Part shown: positions 25,281 to 38,000 of the stretch, one piece after another
How positions within the stretch are numbered: the first letter of the stretch is position 1
Layout of the letters: each line of letters opens with the position of its first letter
Source: Parascedosporium putredinis
Lineage: Eukaryota > Ascomycota > Sordariomycetes > Microascales > Microascaceae
DNA: 64,000 bases
Reading direction: 5' to 3'
Assembly (NCBI GenBank): GCA_949357655.1
Contig: CASHTG010000012.1
Span: forward strand, 4,092,001 to 4,156,000
The notes under the pieces: model-generated
Database searches by the model: none
What the model saw: only the letters and a program-made list of their open reading frames with translations
What the model was told of the DNA's origin: nothing
Position numbers and translations under genes: made by a program

Positions 25281-26698
25281 TTACTTGGAGACAGCAGAAG
25301 ACATGACGGTAGTCCTGAAGAAGACACCCTTGGTCTTCTCGACAACCTGCTGGTGGACGTTGCTAGGAGGGTGGTTTATCGTGACGATGCCCTGCTGGGC
25401 GTCGATCTTGGCATCTAGACGGGTATCGCGAATGAGGTTGACGATCCACTTCTCGCCATCGTCGGGGTTGAGGCCGAGCTTCTCCGAGAGGTCACGGATG
25501 TAGAACTTGCAGCAGATCTTGCAGTAGCTCTCGCAGATGAGGTGACGGGCCGCATCGACAAAGATGTCGGTGGACTCGGCAAGGAAGAGATCGTTTCGGC
25601 AGAGCTGCTCGGCCTTGGCGAGGGCGGTGGGCGCCTCGTCAAACTGGAACGAGATGTAGAGGAGGAGACGAACTCGGTAATGGGATCCTTGTACTCGTAC
25701 TCCTCCTGGCGGATGTAGCGGACGAGGTCCTTGATCTGCTTCTGGTGGACGGAAGAGTTGCGGCTGCGGCCACGACCAGTGACGATGGCGACGGAAAGGT
25801 AGCGGAGGATCCAGGGGCAGTTGATCTGAATGGTGTTGATGTAGTTGGCGGAGAGGAAGAGCTCGAGGACGGGATCCCTGGCAGCCTCGTGGTTGAAGAG
25901 AGGGAAGAGAGCCCAGTGGATGAGCATGGTCCTCTGGTCAAGCTGTGCACGGGGGTTGTTGAAGAGCTTGGTGTCGATGCTCTCCTTGACCTTGACAATC
26001 TCCTCCACGGCAGAGTCCCAGTTGGCAGTGAGGATATCAGAGGCGAGCTTACCCCACGTCGCGTTGGTGACCTTATCATTATCGGTGGAGAGGACTCGGA
26101 ACTTATAGAGGAGATCGGCCGCGGACTGGTAGGCGCCGCATCGGAACTGGAACTGACCAAAGTCGTAAAGCGCGTTGACCATGTCGACAGTGACCTAAAA
26201 GGAAATCCTGCGATTAGTTTCCATATTCCCATGATACACGATACGTGAAACCCAGCTGATTTCTTCAATTTCAACCCCAAAAATTAGCAAGAGGACAAAA
26301 ACGTACACCGTGCTCCTTCTCGAGGAAGGCCAAGTTGGCAACTTTATCGCTCCTCAGGTTGTTGACGACCTCGTCGGTGATGAGCAGCTCCGAAAGCCTG
26401 GCAGTATCCTGCTCGAGCTTCTCCATCTGCTGCAACACAACCTGCCTCTGCTTCGCGTACTTCTCGGGAGCATCGGTGCCGTGAAGCTGCGAGTACATGC
26501 TAGCGACGTAGTCGCTCATGTTGGTATCCTCGAGCAGCTTGATCTTGGCCTCGAGGACCTCGCGCTCCTTCTGCTCATCGCCCGCATCGGCAGCCTTACC
26601 GGCCTCGAAGTCGAGAAGGTGGAAGAAAGGTGGCGCGAGAGCTGGCTCGCAAACTTGTCGAGGAGCGAATACTCCTCCGGGTTGGTTTCGGTCGCCAT
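25281..26698 (-). CDS. Translation initiation factor eIF3 subunit e (Int6)
   Basis: Two exons (26307-26698 and 25281-26194; GTACGT...TTTAG) encode about 435 residues, the normal size of fungal eIF3e. The N-terminal eIF3e domain starts MATETNPEEYSLLDKFASQL and includes HLLDFEAG and VASMYSQLHG. The C-terminal PCI domain includes NALYDFGQFQFRCGAYQSAA, HWALFPLFNH, CESYCKICCKFYIRDLSEKL and the winged-helix end with DAQQGIVTINHPP. It is a subunit of the eIF3 complex that binds the 40S ribosome. Frame breaks at 26626-26628 and 25671-25672 each fit one missing base at an A/T run; both exons are then whole numbers of codons. It is divergent from the mL49 gene. Confidence 0.95.
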
Positions 26699-27352
26699 GT
26701 TGGGTGTTTCGTTTGTTTGGGGTGCGGAGGTGGGGGAGGGAAGGGGTCGATGGACAAAGAAACAAGCTTCAATTATCCCAAAATTAGAAAATTTACGGGA
26801 TTTTGTATAGAGAGGCTCGCAGAAGATCGCAACAGCTCTTCGGCAGATCAAAAACGTGGAGGCGACTCTTCGAAGAGGGGTGATGGATGGCGTCCACAAC
26901 AAATTATTATGGCCTGGAGGGGCCTCTTCGATTTTCGAGATTTTCGTGGGCAAGTGTGGGGTTTACGCCATGCCTGTCTATTTTACCCGTAGTTATCCCG
27001 CCGCGGCCCCTGGCTCACAAGCAAGCTCCCTCTCTCATTTTTTGGCGTGCGTCACGTGGCCTGGCGAACAGCAGACGGAGCCGACCTCAGCGCTCAGAGC
27101 GTCCCAAGGGGAAAACTTCACAGCTCCGACGACGTGACTTCGACGTGAGCGACCTCTTGCCCGCCTCAAATCGACCAACCGGCGCAAATCCGCAGGAGCA
27201 CACAAATCGCCAAGATCCTTCGTGCTCGACAATCCAAGCGACCGACCCATTGGCCGACTCCTGTTTCTTTTTTCCTTTTCCTAGGGAAAGGCTAGCGTGT
27301 GCCCCTTCGCAAAGCAAGCAAACCATCGCGACCTTTCCTACCCACCGCCAAA
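26699..27352. promoter_or_regulatory. Bidirectional promoter region between eIF3e and mL49
   Basis: Head-to-head start codons lie 654 bp apart. One gene is for cytosolic translation initiation and the other for the mitochondrial ribosome. A TATT/ATAG-poor, C/T-mixed leader precedes each start. The shared region could co-regulate the two translation genes, which is inference. Confidence 0.45.
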
Positions 27353-27822
27353 ATGCGCCTCTTCCGACTCGCCCAGACCCTCCCCTCCCTTCCACCCGTC
27401 TCACCACTCTCCCCATCCGCTTCTACGCCACCGAATCCCTCACCATCCCCTCGTCCGCGACAACGGCCAGCGCCGCCGCCTCCTCCTCCTCCGCTACCGC
27501 GCAGGCGCCGTACCACGTCTCCCGGACCAAGTCGAACCGCCTCCCCGTCTACATCCGCACCCAGGCCGGTGGCTCCAAGAAATCGACGCTCATTCGGCGC
27601 GTAGAAGGCGACGGCCTGGCGCTCAAGGCCGATGTCCAGGAGGCTCTCGGCGTAGAAAAGGCCGAAGTCACGCTCAATCCCGTCACGGGACATGTCGTTG
27701 TCAAGGTTGGTTATATTAAGACGCTGGTTCATCCTCTGTCAGCGCACAGTACTGATAATCTTGTTCGCTAGGGTTCGCATGTACCCAGGATAACGGAATG
27801 GCTCAAGACGAGGGGTTTCTAA
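27353..27822 (+). CDS. IMG2: Mitochondrial large-subunit ribosomal protein mL49 (Img2)
   Basis: Two exons (27353-27705 and 27772-27822) encode about 134 residues. A basic, hydroxylated N-terminus (MRLFRLAQTL...) fits a mitochondrial targeting sequence. The conserved core YHVSRTKSNRLPVYIRTQAG, then STLIRRVEGD, NPVTGHVVVK and a C-terminal GSHVPRITEWLKTRGF is diagnostic of the Img2/mL49 family. One missing C among the runs at about 27376-27400 explains the change of frame between the presequence and the core. The intron donor is unusual (GTTGGT), but reading frame and family alignment on both sides support it; a CTGATAAT branch-like element lies near its 3' end. Confidence 0.88.
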
Positions 27823-28573
27823 TACCGACAACGATTGCCCAGTCGCTAAACCCAAGGAGCGAATACCCAAGTGGATTGGTAAAGATTTCCAATGCTGTAT
27901 AAACACGGCTGAGAAGGTAGCGCCGTGCTGAGAATAATGCTCAATGAACTTACCTCGGTCGGAAACGAGAGCGAATGGGAGTCTCAAAAATGAGGTGGAT
28001 TGATTGTAAGAATGTCGGATAGGAGTATATGCTTTGTCATACAACACGCCATTGTCTAGATTTCCTCACTACATGTACCATATGAAGAGATAAAGCGAGT
28101 CAACCGCTCGAGTTTCACGATATCCCAATGCAATTGTACAAAAACATTCTGTGCTATTCTACACTGGCTCGCCAACTAACGCAAGCCTACCGTGGTAAGA
28201 GAAATATTGAAGATGGTATTCGAACAACCGCCCCTACCCTCGCCTCCACTGCACCTTACAGCCAATGTTGGAAGCCAAATATCTAGCAGAAATGATAGAG
28301 AAAAACAAAGTTGGCAACCTATTCACATACCAAGCCTGCCATGAATCCACCCCGATAACTCCGCTCTAGAAGAAAAAAAGGAGAATAAAATAAGAGAGAC
28401 ACAAAGACGAATGCAAGCCAAGAACCGGCATGAGCACAAGCCGCGAAGATAACTCGCCAACTCCAGCTAACCGCATGGACGCGATTCTGACCCAGTCTTA
28501 GAGCCCAAAGTCGGTACTGCAGCGTCACTGCCTAGGAGCCCTTAACGCTTCACTATATACTATGTGTCCAGCG
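27823..28573. other. Convergent 3' flanks of mL49 and SWI1-like gene
   Basis: The sequence is A/T-richer with several A-rich stretches, for example 28360-28400. I see no additional gene. Confidence 0.5.
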
Positions 28574-30473
28574 TCAAAAGCTCAAAAGTTGTTGCAGTAC
28601 GCCTTCCTTGGTCCACTCTGGAGAGGTCATCATCATCGCTGAAAGGACGGAATCCGAGGTAGGTAGGGCCGAGGGTGGAATTGTGGTTGGATTATTGGGG
28701 TCCCTCGACCGTTCCATGAGGCGGCGTAAGAGGTTAACACCCAACACAACCAAGCACAATAACGAATCATCTGGCCGAGGCTGTCCACGGCCACCAGGGC
28801 CCCGCGGAGGGTTGTCAAACTGGCTTGCCACTAGCTGAATGAGACGATAGATCTTTTGGGAGAGGCCATTGTTACACGACAGCCACGATCTGACAATACC
28901 TGCCTCCCAGCCGGGGGCAATGGATGCCAAAACCTCTGCTGCCAGAAGTCCCTGCATGACAAAAGGCTTCCTCGCTTCAACCAGAGGAGGAAGATGCGGT
29001 GGCCGGCCGTCACGCGGTTGGTCGGGAATGGGAGCGATAGCAAGCCCGAAGGAGCGGGTAAGCAAGTCATAAGGGGTAGAGCTGTCCGCATCAGTAGCAT
29101 AGATGAGCTTATAATGTGACCGGTTCGGTTCGTCTCGCGCTAGAAGCTTCGCCAGGGAGTCGACAGCATGGGGGAGGTAAGGGTGGAGTGCCGGGTCGTA
29201 GGAGATGAAGTACATCGAATTATCGGCTTGCGCAGGGCCGGGGGTCGGTGCAAAAGCAAGCAGGAACTGCAAGAGACACATGGCCTGTTCACGTCCGGGG
29301 ATCTCGAGGTGAACCGAGGTGTTCGAGAGGAGCACAACCACGTCTTTCATAAAGTCAAGAGTGTTGGCGTGGGTCCGGAGCAACATTGTGCGGGTTCCAA
29401 TATAACGGATAACAAGGCAAAGAAACTTGATGACCTCCTCATCAGCGAGGATGGCATGATTGGGATTTTCCTCTCCGGGAAACGAGAGGTTCCTGAGGAT
29501 TGTCGTGATGCAGATCAAGCGGTCGACTGCCCGATCGAGGTCGTAAGCCTGAGAGCCAAATACAGGGACATCACGGACCGTCAAGTGTTCAACGCGACAA
29601 GCACGAATAACATCTTCGTAGGGCGTGAGAAGAATTTCGTCCGACACCTGGACTGTGTGCTCCGCAAGCAGTTCCACCTGCTCCTCCGCACAGTCGAGGA
29701 GAACATCAACGAGATCGTCGCAGTGCTGCAAAAGAAGAAAATGATGTCTCATCGGCGAGTTGGAAACCACCGCCAGTGTATCGAGCGCTAGGCGAACCTC
29801 GCCGTGGATGCCACTTTGGATGCTCCGCGTCAAGGACTGAATATCAATCAATCCGAGTTCATCGACAGGCGGGATGTCCGGCCTCATTATTTCCAGTTCC
29901 ATGCCAAGTTTATTGGCAGATTCGGGGTTTACACCGCCGTATGTAGACTGTTGTCGAGAGCATGGCGCGTACTCGTCATTGTGGGGCATGGGACGGGGAA
30001 AGGGTTGCCCGGGCGTGGCCCCGGCCGCTGCGGCCTCAGCCGAGGGCGCGAAAGGCATTGGAACGGGTTTTCCGGGGCCAGGCGATGGCATCTGGAACGT
30101 ACCCGTCGGCGCGCCAGTGGCAGGGTCGATGTTTCGCGACACGCTATTTCGAGGATGGTGACCAGGAGTTCCGACTTGCCCAGGCTGAGGACCGTGAGCA
30201 CCAGAAAACCCGTTCACCGCGGGTTGCTGGCCCTGCTGCATGGCCTTGGGCGTCTGCTGGCGCGGTCCGGGACCGGGCATAGGAGACTGGCTTTGTTGCA
30301 CATGTAGCGCCTGGCCACGGCCCGTCTGCTTCGTTGGTGTGGCGGGGATTTGGTTAGACTGAAGCCCTTGGCCCTGGGAAGCAACTGGTTGCTGCTGTGG
30401 TCGAGGCGGTTGATGCTGTTGCTGCTGATGTTGCTGCTGCTGTTGCTGGTGCTGCTGCTGTTGGTGCTGTTGG

Positions 30474-30515
<42 letters not shown>

Positions 30516-30560
30516 TGTTGCTGATGCTGTTGCTGTTGCTGTTGCTGCTGCTGTTGCTGA

Positions 30561-30613
<53 letters not shown>

Positions 30614-32049
30614 TTGAAGAGAAGGTGGCTGGGGCTGGCCCGGGGTATGAGGAGGTTGCTGCTGCTGCATCATCTTGCGCTGGTTCTGAGCCATCCAAGC
30701 TTCCTCGAACTTGAGCAAATTTTGGTCGTAAATCGACCGAAGCATTTGTGGCGCAGCTTGTATTTGATTCGGCGGGAACCCAATTTGGCTTGAGATGAAC
30801 TGCCATCCGTTATTCGAGGAGCTAACAGCCTTGAAACCACCTCGAGACTGAACTTGTTGGAAGAGCGACAAGAGATTCACTTGGCGGTCAGCAATGGTAG
30901 GGCTGATATCAAGCGGGAGTCCTTTGGCATTCATGAATGTTGTCAAGTTCTTCATGAAGGAGTCGGGATCCGTCCGGGGCATCGGGCGAGCCTGTGGTCT
31001 CATGCCGGGCTGCTGGGCCTGGTGCCCATTGGGGACAGCGCCAGGCTGCTTGGCCATCATACCGCGCCCAGCTTGCATGTTTTGGGGGTGCATCTGGGGC
31101 GGCATCTGCATATTGGGCATATTTGGCATTTGTTGCATGTTTCCCTGTTGCATTTGACGGTGGAGCTGCATCTGGTAGATTTTCTGCTGCTCAGCAGGAG
31201 TTCGTGCTTGCTGCATATGAGCATGGAACATTGGGTTCGCCATCTGGTTCATTTGCTGCTGCATGTGCGCCATTTGTTGCGGACTCATCCCTTGAGCCAT
31301 GCCCATTTGCATCTGCTGAGCCATTGGCTGGCCCATCTGCTGCGGCATTATGGGCATCCCGCCGGCCATCGGGTTCGGGCTCTGAGATGGGCGTGAGGGA
31401 GTCTGCATGGCGCCCATGTTTGGATTGAAGCCAGGGTTCATGTTTTGCATGTAAGGGTTGGGCTGCGGTGTGCCACCATGGTCGGATGGTACAGGCGAGC
31501 CTTGCGGCGCGAAATGCTGCGTGCTGGGGGAGAAGGGATGAGGTGAGGCTGTTGAGACGCGTTGGGGTACGCTTCCGGGACGTATCTGTTGATTTCCCAT
31601 CATCGGAGATGGGGTCGCATTCGCTGATCCATTCGGTTGAAGATGAGGATATTGCGGCTGGCCGGGATTCTGTTGGGGCGTCGGCTGGAAGCCGGAGAAC
31701 GCGCCTTGCTGGGGCGTGTCGGAGCGCGAAGGCGGCAGCATGCCAGGGTTCTGGCGGGGCGACGAGGCGATGGCATCTTCGTGAGGACGGGCTCGCTTAG
31801 ATGGTATTACGGGATTGGTTTGATAAACCGGATTCTGGTAGGATGGCGAGGCGTTTCGCATGGCGCCGTTCGGCATCGGGGGTTCATTTGTTGCGGGTTT
31901 GAAAATTGAGCAGGATTGAATTGGCCAGGGTTGGCCATGAAAGCAGCGGAAGGGTCCATCATGGCACCGGATAACGACGGGTCATTCAAGTGTGGGAAGG
32001 AATTTCCATTGTGGTTCGGAGCAACGGATTCGTTCATCCAGGTGCTCAT
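28574..32049 (-). CDS. SWI1: SWI/SNF subunit with ARID domain (Swi1/BAF250-like)
   Basis: A single exon encodes about 1158 residues. A Pro/Gln/Met/Asn-rich N-terminal ~355 residues is followed by an ARID DNA-binding domain (about 358-455: FMKNLTTFMNAKGLPLD, LFQQVQSRGGFKAV, NGWQFISSQIGFP). A long polyglutamine tract with scattered His comes next (about 475-545), then a C-terminal helical domain of the BAF250/Swi1 type (MRHHFLLLQHCDDLVDVLLD, ICITTILRNLSFPGEENPNH, FMKDVVVLLSNTSVHLEIPG). It is expected in the SWI/SNF remodelling complex in the nucleus. The start is ATG 32049 (MSTWMNESVAPNH). A GGGGG run at 31878-31882 marks one lost base; with it the length is a whole number of codons. It has an unusually long upstream gene-free region. 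Confidence 0.9.
30405..30620 (-). repeat. CAG/CAA repeat coding polyglutamine
   Basis: On the minus strand, interrupted CAG and CAA codons encode roughly 70 residues of nearly pure Gln with occasional His. It lies just after the ARID domain. Mixed codons suggest selection for the amino acid and limit slippage. The antisense reads as poly-Leu or poly-Ala, which are artefacts. Confidence 0.95.
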
Positions 32050-35000
32050 GACTGTGTGAGGAGGTGACGCATGAGCCGTGCAACTTGATTCAGTTAGCAA
32101 GTCGCGCGAGCAGGTATCGAGCAAAATAACATTTAAAATGAAATCTTCAAGGAGAAAAGGGATTAATAAGATGAAAACAAGGGATGCAAAATGGTTGGGT
32201 TGGTTGTGTCGCGATAGATAAAAAACGAGATGAATTGGAGTCGCGTCGTGGACCAGCTGGAGAGCCAGCTATTTTGCGTCTTGGGTGATGTGTCGGGAAA
32301 AAATTTGGGAAGGGCAAGGCGAATTGGCAGAGGAGGTGGGAGAAATTTGGACGGGCAAATAGCATCAATGGGTGGCTTTTGCGCGAGCGCAGGGAACGCG
32401 CAGCACTGACTGATGTGGGCTCAGTGTCGGGTTGGGGAGCCAGTTGCCAGGATCTGGGGAGGCGTACCACTGAAAGAGAACCGCCTTTAGGGGGCGTATC
32501 AGTGGTCACAGAGCACCAAAACCCCTAAATGCGCAAGGCTCAACAGCAAGCCGAAACCACAGCAATTGAAGCGGGCCAGCAAAAAAGGGGGTAGGAAGCG
32601 CAAGGGAGACGCAGAAGGAAGGATGCCAATTCGGCTGCCTTGTGGTAGCCCCAGCACGCCTATGACAAGATTTCCATTGGATCTCCGGCTGAGTAAATGG
32701 AAATCACGTCACGAGACAATCTAGAAAACTCGTTGTCGACGGGCGCGATGGATGAATGGGGTAGGGCAGGTGGAATACAGTATGTATGGAGGACACACGA
32801 AGGCCGTGGCGTGCAGTGGTAAGAGGGGAGACCAACTTGGCCGAAACACAGACCCGGGGGTACGGGAGGAGAAACAATACTTCCACGGGGTAAAGGGACA
32901 CGATGATCGTGGGCGAGACTCAAAGGAAGAATTTACCATGCGCAAGAAGAGCTAAAACTTACCTAAACGTGTCGCGCGCGTTATCCTCACCGTGAGTCCG
33001 GAGCGGATGGGGATGGGGGGCCGAGAGGGTTGGGGCGTGAGACGAGAGGATGGCTAGCGACAGGAAACGAAAGAAAAATGTCGACTACGCGCTTGGTTTG
33101 TGTGCCGAAGCCCGCCTTTGGAAAAACGCCGCTCGACGACCGGGAAATCGAACGAGAGAAAAACAAGATACAGTACAATCAAAGCAATCACAAGAGTCGG
33201 TACAAAGGAACTTGTTGGGGGAGTTGAGGGCGGATGGGAAAGCGACGAGCGCGACTTGCTACAACTCTGCAACTCTTGCGCATTGGCAGGTGGCCGATCG
33301 GGTTTGGGGGAAATTCTTGGGGGAGGGCGCGCAGTCTCGAAATTTTTCTGTTTGCGACTTGTTGGTCAGCTTTGCCTTGCGCATGGTGCTTCCTCGTTTC
33401 CTCATGAAATAGGAGTGGACCGCGTCCTAGGCTTTGCCGAGCTTTTATTGGCCACTCCTTGTCTCAGGACGAGGGAGTTGCGCCTCTCGATTTCCCTTCC
33501 AATCAAAAGGCAGTCTAGACTATATTAGGTCTAGCGCATATTGTGAGTCAGGTTGAGCGGGAAAGAGCAAGGGACTCTCCCCACTATCAGCCAATGAGGT
33601 GCTGATGTTAGTGGAAGATAGTGCAACTCCTTCCTCTGGTATGGTCAAATAGAAGAAACAACTGATTTCACTAGCAGTCGCTCCTTCCTCCCTATCAGAC
33701 CCAAACATGACTGATGAGTGTGCCCCAGCCACAGGTCACATGTGCGAAATGTGGCGGTGGAAAGCTCGGTTTGCGGCTGGAAAGCCGTTGGACTGAGCCA
33801 GCACGGCACAGGCACCACCTCCTCGCTGGTTGTCAACAAGCCATTTGCAACCCACGAAGGCACAGGCCATGGGATAGATGGTATATCTTTCAAGGAACAG
33901 AGTATGCGGTTGAAGGCCCAGAAATTGAATTTTCGTCGCAATGGGGGAGCGGTTCTGGGGCTCAAGGCACTACAGATCGCGCTATGCGAGGCGTCAGCGG
34001 CGGAGTGGTCGAAATGGAGGTGTTCGAGAGAGCAACGGGCAAGGCTAGAGGCACACGCGAGTGAGCAACGACCACCAAATGGGTGCTAGCAGTCGCCCTG
34101 AAAAGGATACAGCGAACGGATGCTCCAAATCAGTCGATTGACCACAAGCCGCCTCTCTTGGCGAACCGATCCTGCTTCGCAGCCTCGAGAGCTTGTCAAC
34201 CCGAATAAGGTGGACATGTCGCTGCCCGTATCCATCTTCTAGTTTCTGTTTTCCCGATCGTTCTTCGCCCATCTCAGAGCTAAAGACGTCGGGACTCGAG
34301 AACTGACCCCCTTCGGCTGATGGCTAGAATGGGCCGCGGGCGGATGCAATTCCACAACTAGTGACTGATATCAATGCAATGAGAGGAGTGTGCGGTTTGC
34401 AGCCATGGACGAGCTGGGAAGGGCATATGTCGAGACACTCGACCCCTCAAACACGCATTCATTCATCCAACTCGATCAATTGATAGGTCCTTTTCGTTGC
34501 AGGCTGGGCTCCTTTTTCAAAGAGCTGGCGTTGCCTAAACCATAAATCGGCCGGTTGCCCGCCACAAGCGGCAAACATCTGAACTCGGCAGAGAAAATTG
34601 ATCAACGATGTAAAGGTCGGTCCAGCTCTGTAAGAGTAAGCACCACGACTAGGGGAGAATACCAGGGCCAATCGAGAGCCAAGGGAGAAAAAGGCCCTAT
34701 GAGTCGAGCTAGCCACGGAACAATTCGCTGGTTATTCTCAGACCAAATCCCCAAAGAGCCTTCGCAAGAGTTCAATCTTGCGTGGAATCATTGTCGACTG
34801 ACAGCACCGCTGAGCCGAGCCAGGCCGCAGGAGGGGAAAAGGAAGTTTGTTGCTGCAACCATCCCCCTTGCCCCCCTTCCCGCTCCCACCAACCAGAAAA
34901 AGATGAATCACCCAAAGCCTCGATTAAAAGTGCGATGGGTGGTCAAGGAGCTGAGGAATTGATGGCAAAAATAAGAAAAGGGAAGAAAAGATCAAGGTGA

Positions 35001-38000
35001 CCGGGCCATACATGTAAGGAGCAGTGCTTGAAGAGGCAATGGCGACATTCGCTCGAGCGACCAAGCAAAGCACATCCGATTCTCCACTAACAGCCGTTTT
35101 GCTGAGCCCAAATTCCGAATTGCGAATCGAATCGCACATACTCAATTCTTTGGCTTGGCTAGCCCCCACTGGAGGGAAAGAGCCTAGCCGGGGGCCAACA
35201 TTCACCCCGAAATTTAGATCAAGCCCATTTGATCATAAAAGGGCTCGTCAATCGCAGGTGACCGAAAAAAAGAGGGCGGTACATTGGCCCCAAAAGGCTT
35301 TGCTTGGTCGATCGGTGAATGGGCGGATGGCTCACTTTGCGTGAAGGTGGTCCACCCGCTCCCCGCAGTTAGCCTGGACGCAGGACTGCTGTTTCGGGCG
35401 GCGTGGCCCTCCCTTCACCCACGAGAAATTTTGTCGTCGAAAGAAAAACCACCCAAGAATCGCTGTTTGATCCATTCGAACTATGGGGTTTCCGTGAATT
35501 CTTGATGCCGTACAGAATTTTCAAGGCGTCTGGCGAATTTGGCCGGACTCGAAAGAATATCAGACCTTGCCAATGTGCATTCTTTGGTTGGCGGGAGCCA
35601 CAGAGGCCAGAATTGGAGGGCTGCTGAGAAGCATCATGGGCGATACGGGCGGAAGACGGCAGCCGGAGCGACAACGAAAACCCCGAAAAAGAAGCCCAAA
35701 AAATCCCGTAAAAGCAGGAATTGAAGCAACGAGGAAAGGACGCAAACGAAAAGGACAAGAAGGGCAGAACGAGAAAAGCCAGACACGGGCGGGGGTGGTG
35801 GCAGTTGGGTCATTTTATGTGAACTGAACTAATACCTCGAGACCCAGACCAGATACCTCCACGTCCTGTTCTGGCCTGCTCTGCCAATCTTGCCGGTCCC
35901 CCTCCCCTTCCTTTCCTACCCCCGTCACGACCTTCCGCCTTTCCTTCTCTTCGGATTGACCATATTCTTCACCCCTCCGATTCCAATTCGGCTCATTTTC
36001 CCTCATTGATTTGCTCGTGTTTACCTGTCTGCAGGTCGAGTTCCTGGCCCCAAGTCCGAATAGCTCATGTAATCCGCTTCGAGAGGAAAGGAAGATGGAG
36101 AATAAAAAGGGGGTGGAAGCGAAAACAGGGTTGGGCCTCTTCCTCTCTCCCTGGTGTTCATTGACCAAGCATCGAGGGAGCACGGAAACCTTGTCGAGGG
36201 CCGCCCCCTCGAGTCGAGAGTGAATCAGCTGAGAATGTGGGGATCTATGCTTTGAACCTTTGCTTCCTCCCCTTCCTTTTTTCTTTCTTTCCTCCTCCCC
36301 TTCTCGGATTCCAGTCAGTCCATTTGCTGTCTGCTTTCTCGGTATCATCGTTGCGTTTCTCCCGGGGCCCGTTTTTCCTGTCTCCTCCCCCATCCATCTG
36401 CTGTAACATGCATAGTTCCATGGCTTTCTTGCTCCCTTGATTGACAGGCACTTTGTCGTGCTGGCCGTGACACTCATTCCCTCATTCCCTCGTTCCCTCA
36501 GTGTGGTTTCCCGCGCGCTGTTTCGGACAGCTGGGGCCGACTCAACACGGCCCGGAAGCCACAGCGGATTTTATGTTATGCGGCGTGACGAAAATTTCGA
36601 ATGCATCGACGTACAGTAGCGAGTGGTCCACGTCAGGCCTTCCCCATTCCCTTATCGTCCATCCGACACAGGTCGTTGGACCAGACTTCATTTTTTTTTT
36701 CATCGAAATTGGTTTTCTTCTTTTCTCGCCTCTTTGCTACCGACTGGGGTTCCAGCCGCCTCTGCCGAATTGGCAGCCGTAAGGATAGTAACAATCGAGG
36801 TCGAAAGAGAAGAAAATAATACATCGATCCCTGTTTGGGGGCCCATGGCATTTGCCATGTGCCGTTACTGGAGGACACACACACGATGATCCTTGGGCCT
36901 GGTCTAGCGCCGACCGGGCCCCATCAGGATGGGGTCCTGCACTTCGCATCGCTCCGCCTTCTTCACTTTGAAGCAAGCCCAAATGGGAGGGGGTGGGTGG
37001 CAAAGATCGAAGGGGAAAAAATCAAAACAGATAGTACTATATTAGAGCAACCATCTCGGGCAGTCGAATGTCTCCCCTGGGCAAAGTTCGACGTGAGACG
37101 AAGACGATCCTGGAATGTAAGAGGGGAAGGTAAAAGAAGGGCCCCGTTTCTCATCGCGAATCAGTTTAATCAGGGGAGAGCAAACCGGCTGGGAAGACGA
37201 GAAAGGGCAAAAGGGCAAATGGAGTCCAGTCAACACTCTGACTGCATCCGGCCGGATGACCGTGCTCCTCCTGCCTGCCATTCTCCTCTCCAGCTGAGAC
37301 CCTATCCCATTACCCCCATGAGAAATCGCACGCAAAGACTTCATGTTCATGAAGAAAGACGACTTGAGAGGTCAATGGAACTCGGCTTCTTGGGCAGTTT
37401 GGGGGCATCTCCGCAGGTTGTCGTCCACCCATCCTCCTCCTGTCCCACGTCCCACGTCCAGAAACTCTAGCCGGAGCTATCTTCCCATTCAAGCATCGTC
37501 GAGTCAGAAGCCGACAGGTTCTCCACCCACCGGCTGAACTAGAAGTGGGCGATATTTATCGGTATTATCCAAGTTCCCACCTGCCTAACCCCATCCTGCA
37601 TCATCAAAGAGTTGCACCCAGCAAGCCCAGCATTCGAAGAGGCGTTTTTCTCCAAGTATCATTATTCCTCATTCCCGCTCAGAGACCCTGTCAAAATCAC
37701 CACGTTCATTTAAATCGTAACAAAAGAAAGGTTCGTTGTTGGAAGGGCGGAAAAGGAGACCCATGATTTTCAAGGTGGGAGATGAACATCCTTCCTCGCT
37801 CCTGCACTCGCCTTGTGAGATTCGTCAATCCGCAGATTGACCCATGGGCCAAGCCAATGGATCTAATGTTCCATCCGTCTGGTAATAATATCCTGGACAA
37901 TACGTCTCGAATGGGTCAAAGGCCCTGGCCCGCGAATATTGGCCTCCTCGTCCTTTTTCTCATTCTTTTTCCCATTCGTATTGTTCTCTTTTGCTTCCTT

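Noticed and set aside
30350..30806. Poly-Leu and poly-Ala open frames across the Gln tract
   Set aside because: They are antisense and shifted readings of the CAG/CAA repeat inside the SWI1-like gene.
35815..36477. 220-codon minus-strand open frame in the gene-poor region
   Set aside because: It has no recognisable domain or plausible composition and conflicts with neighbouring frames.
36835..37470. 211-codon plus-strand open frame in the gene-poor region
   Set aside because: No family resemblance; low-complexity Arg-rich composition typical of chance frames.
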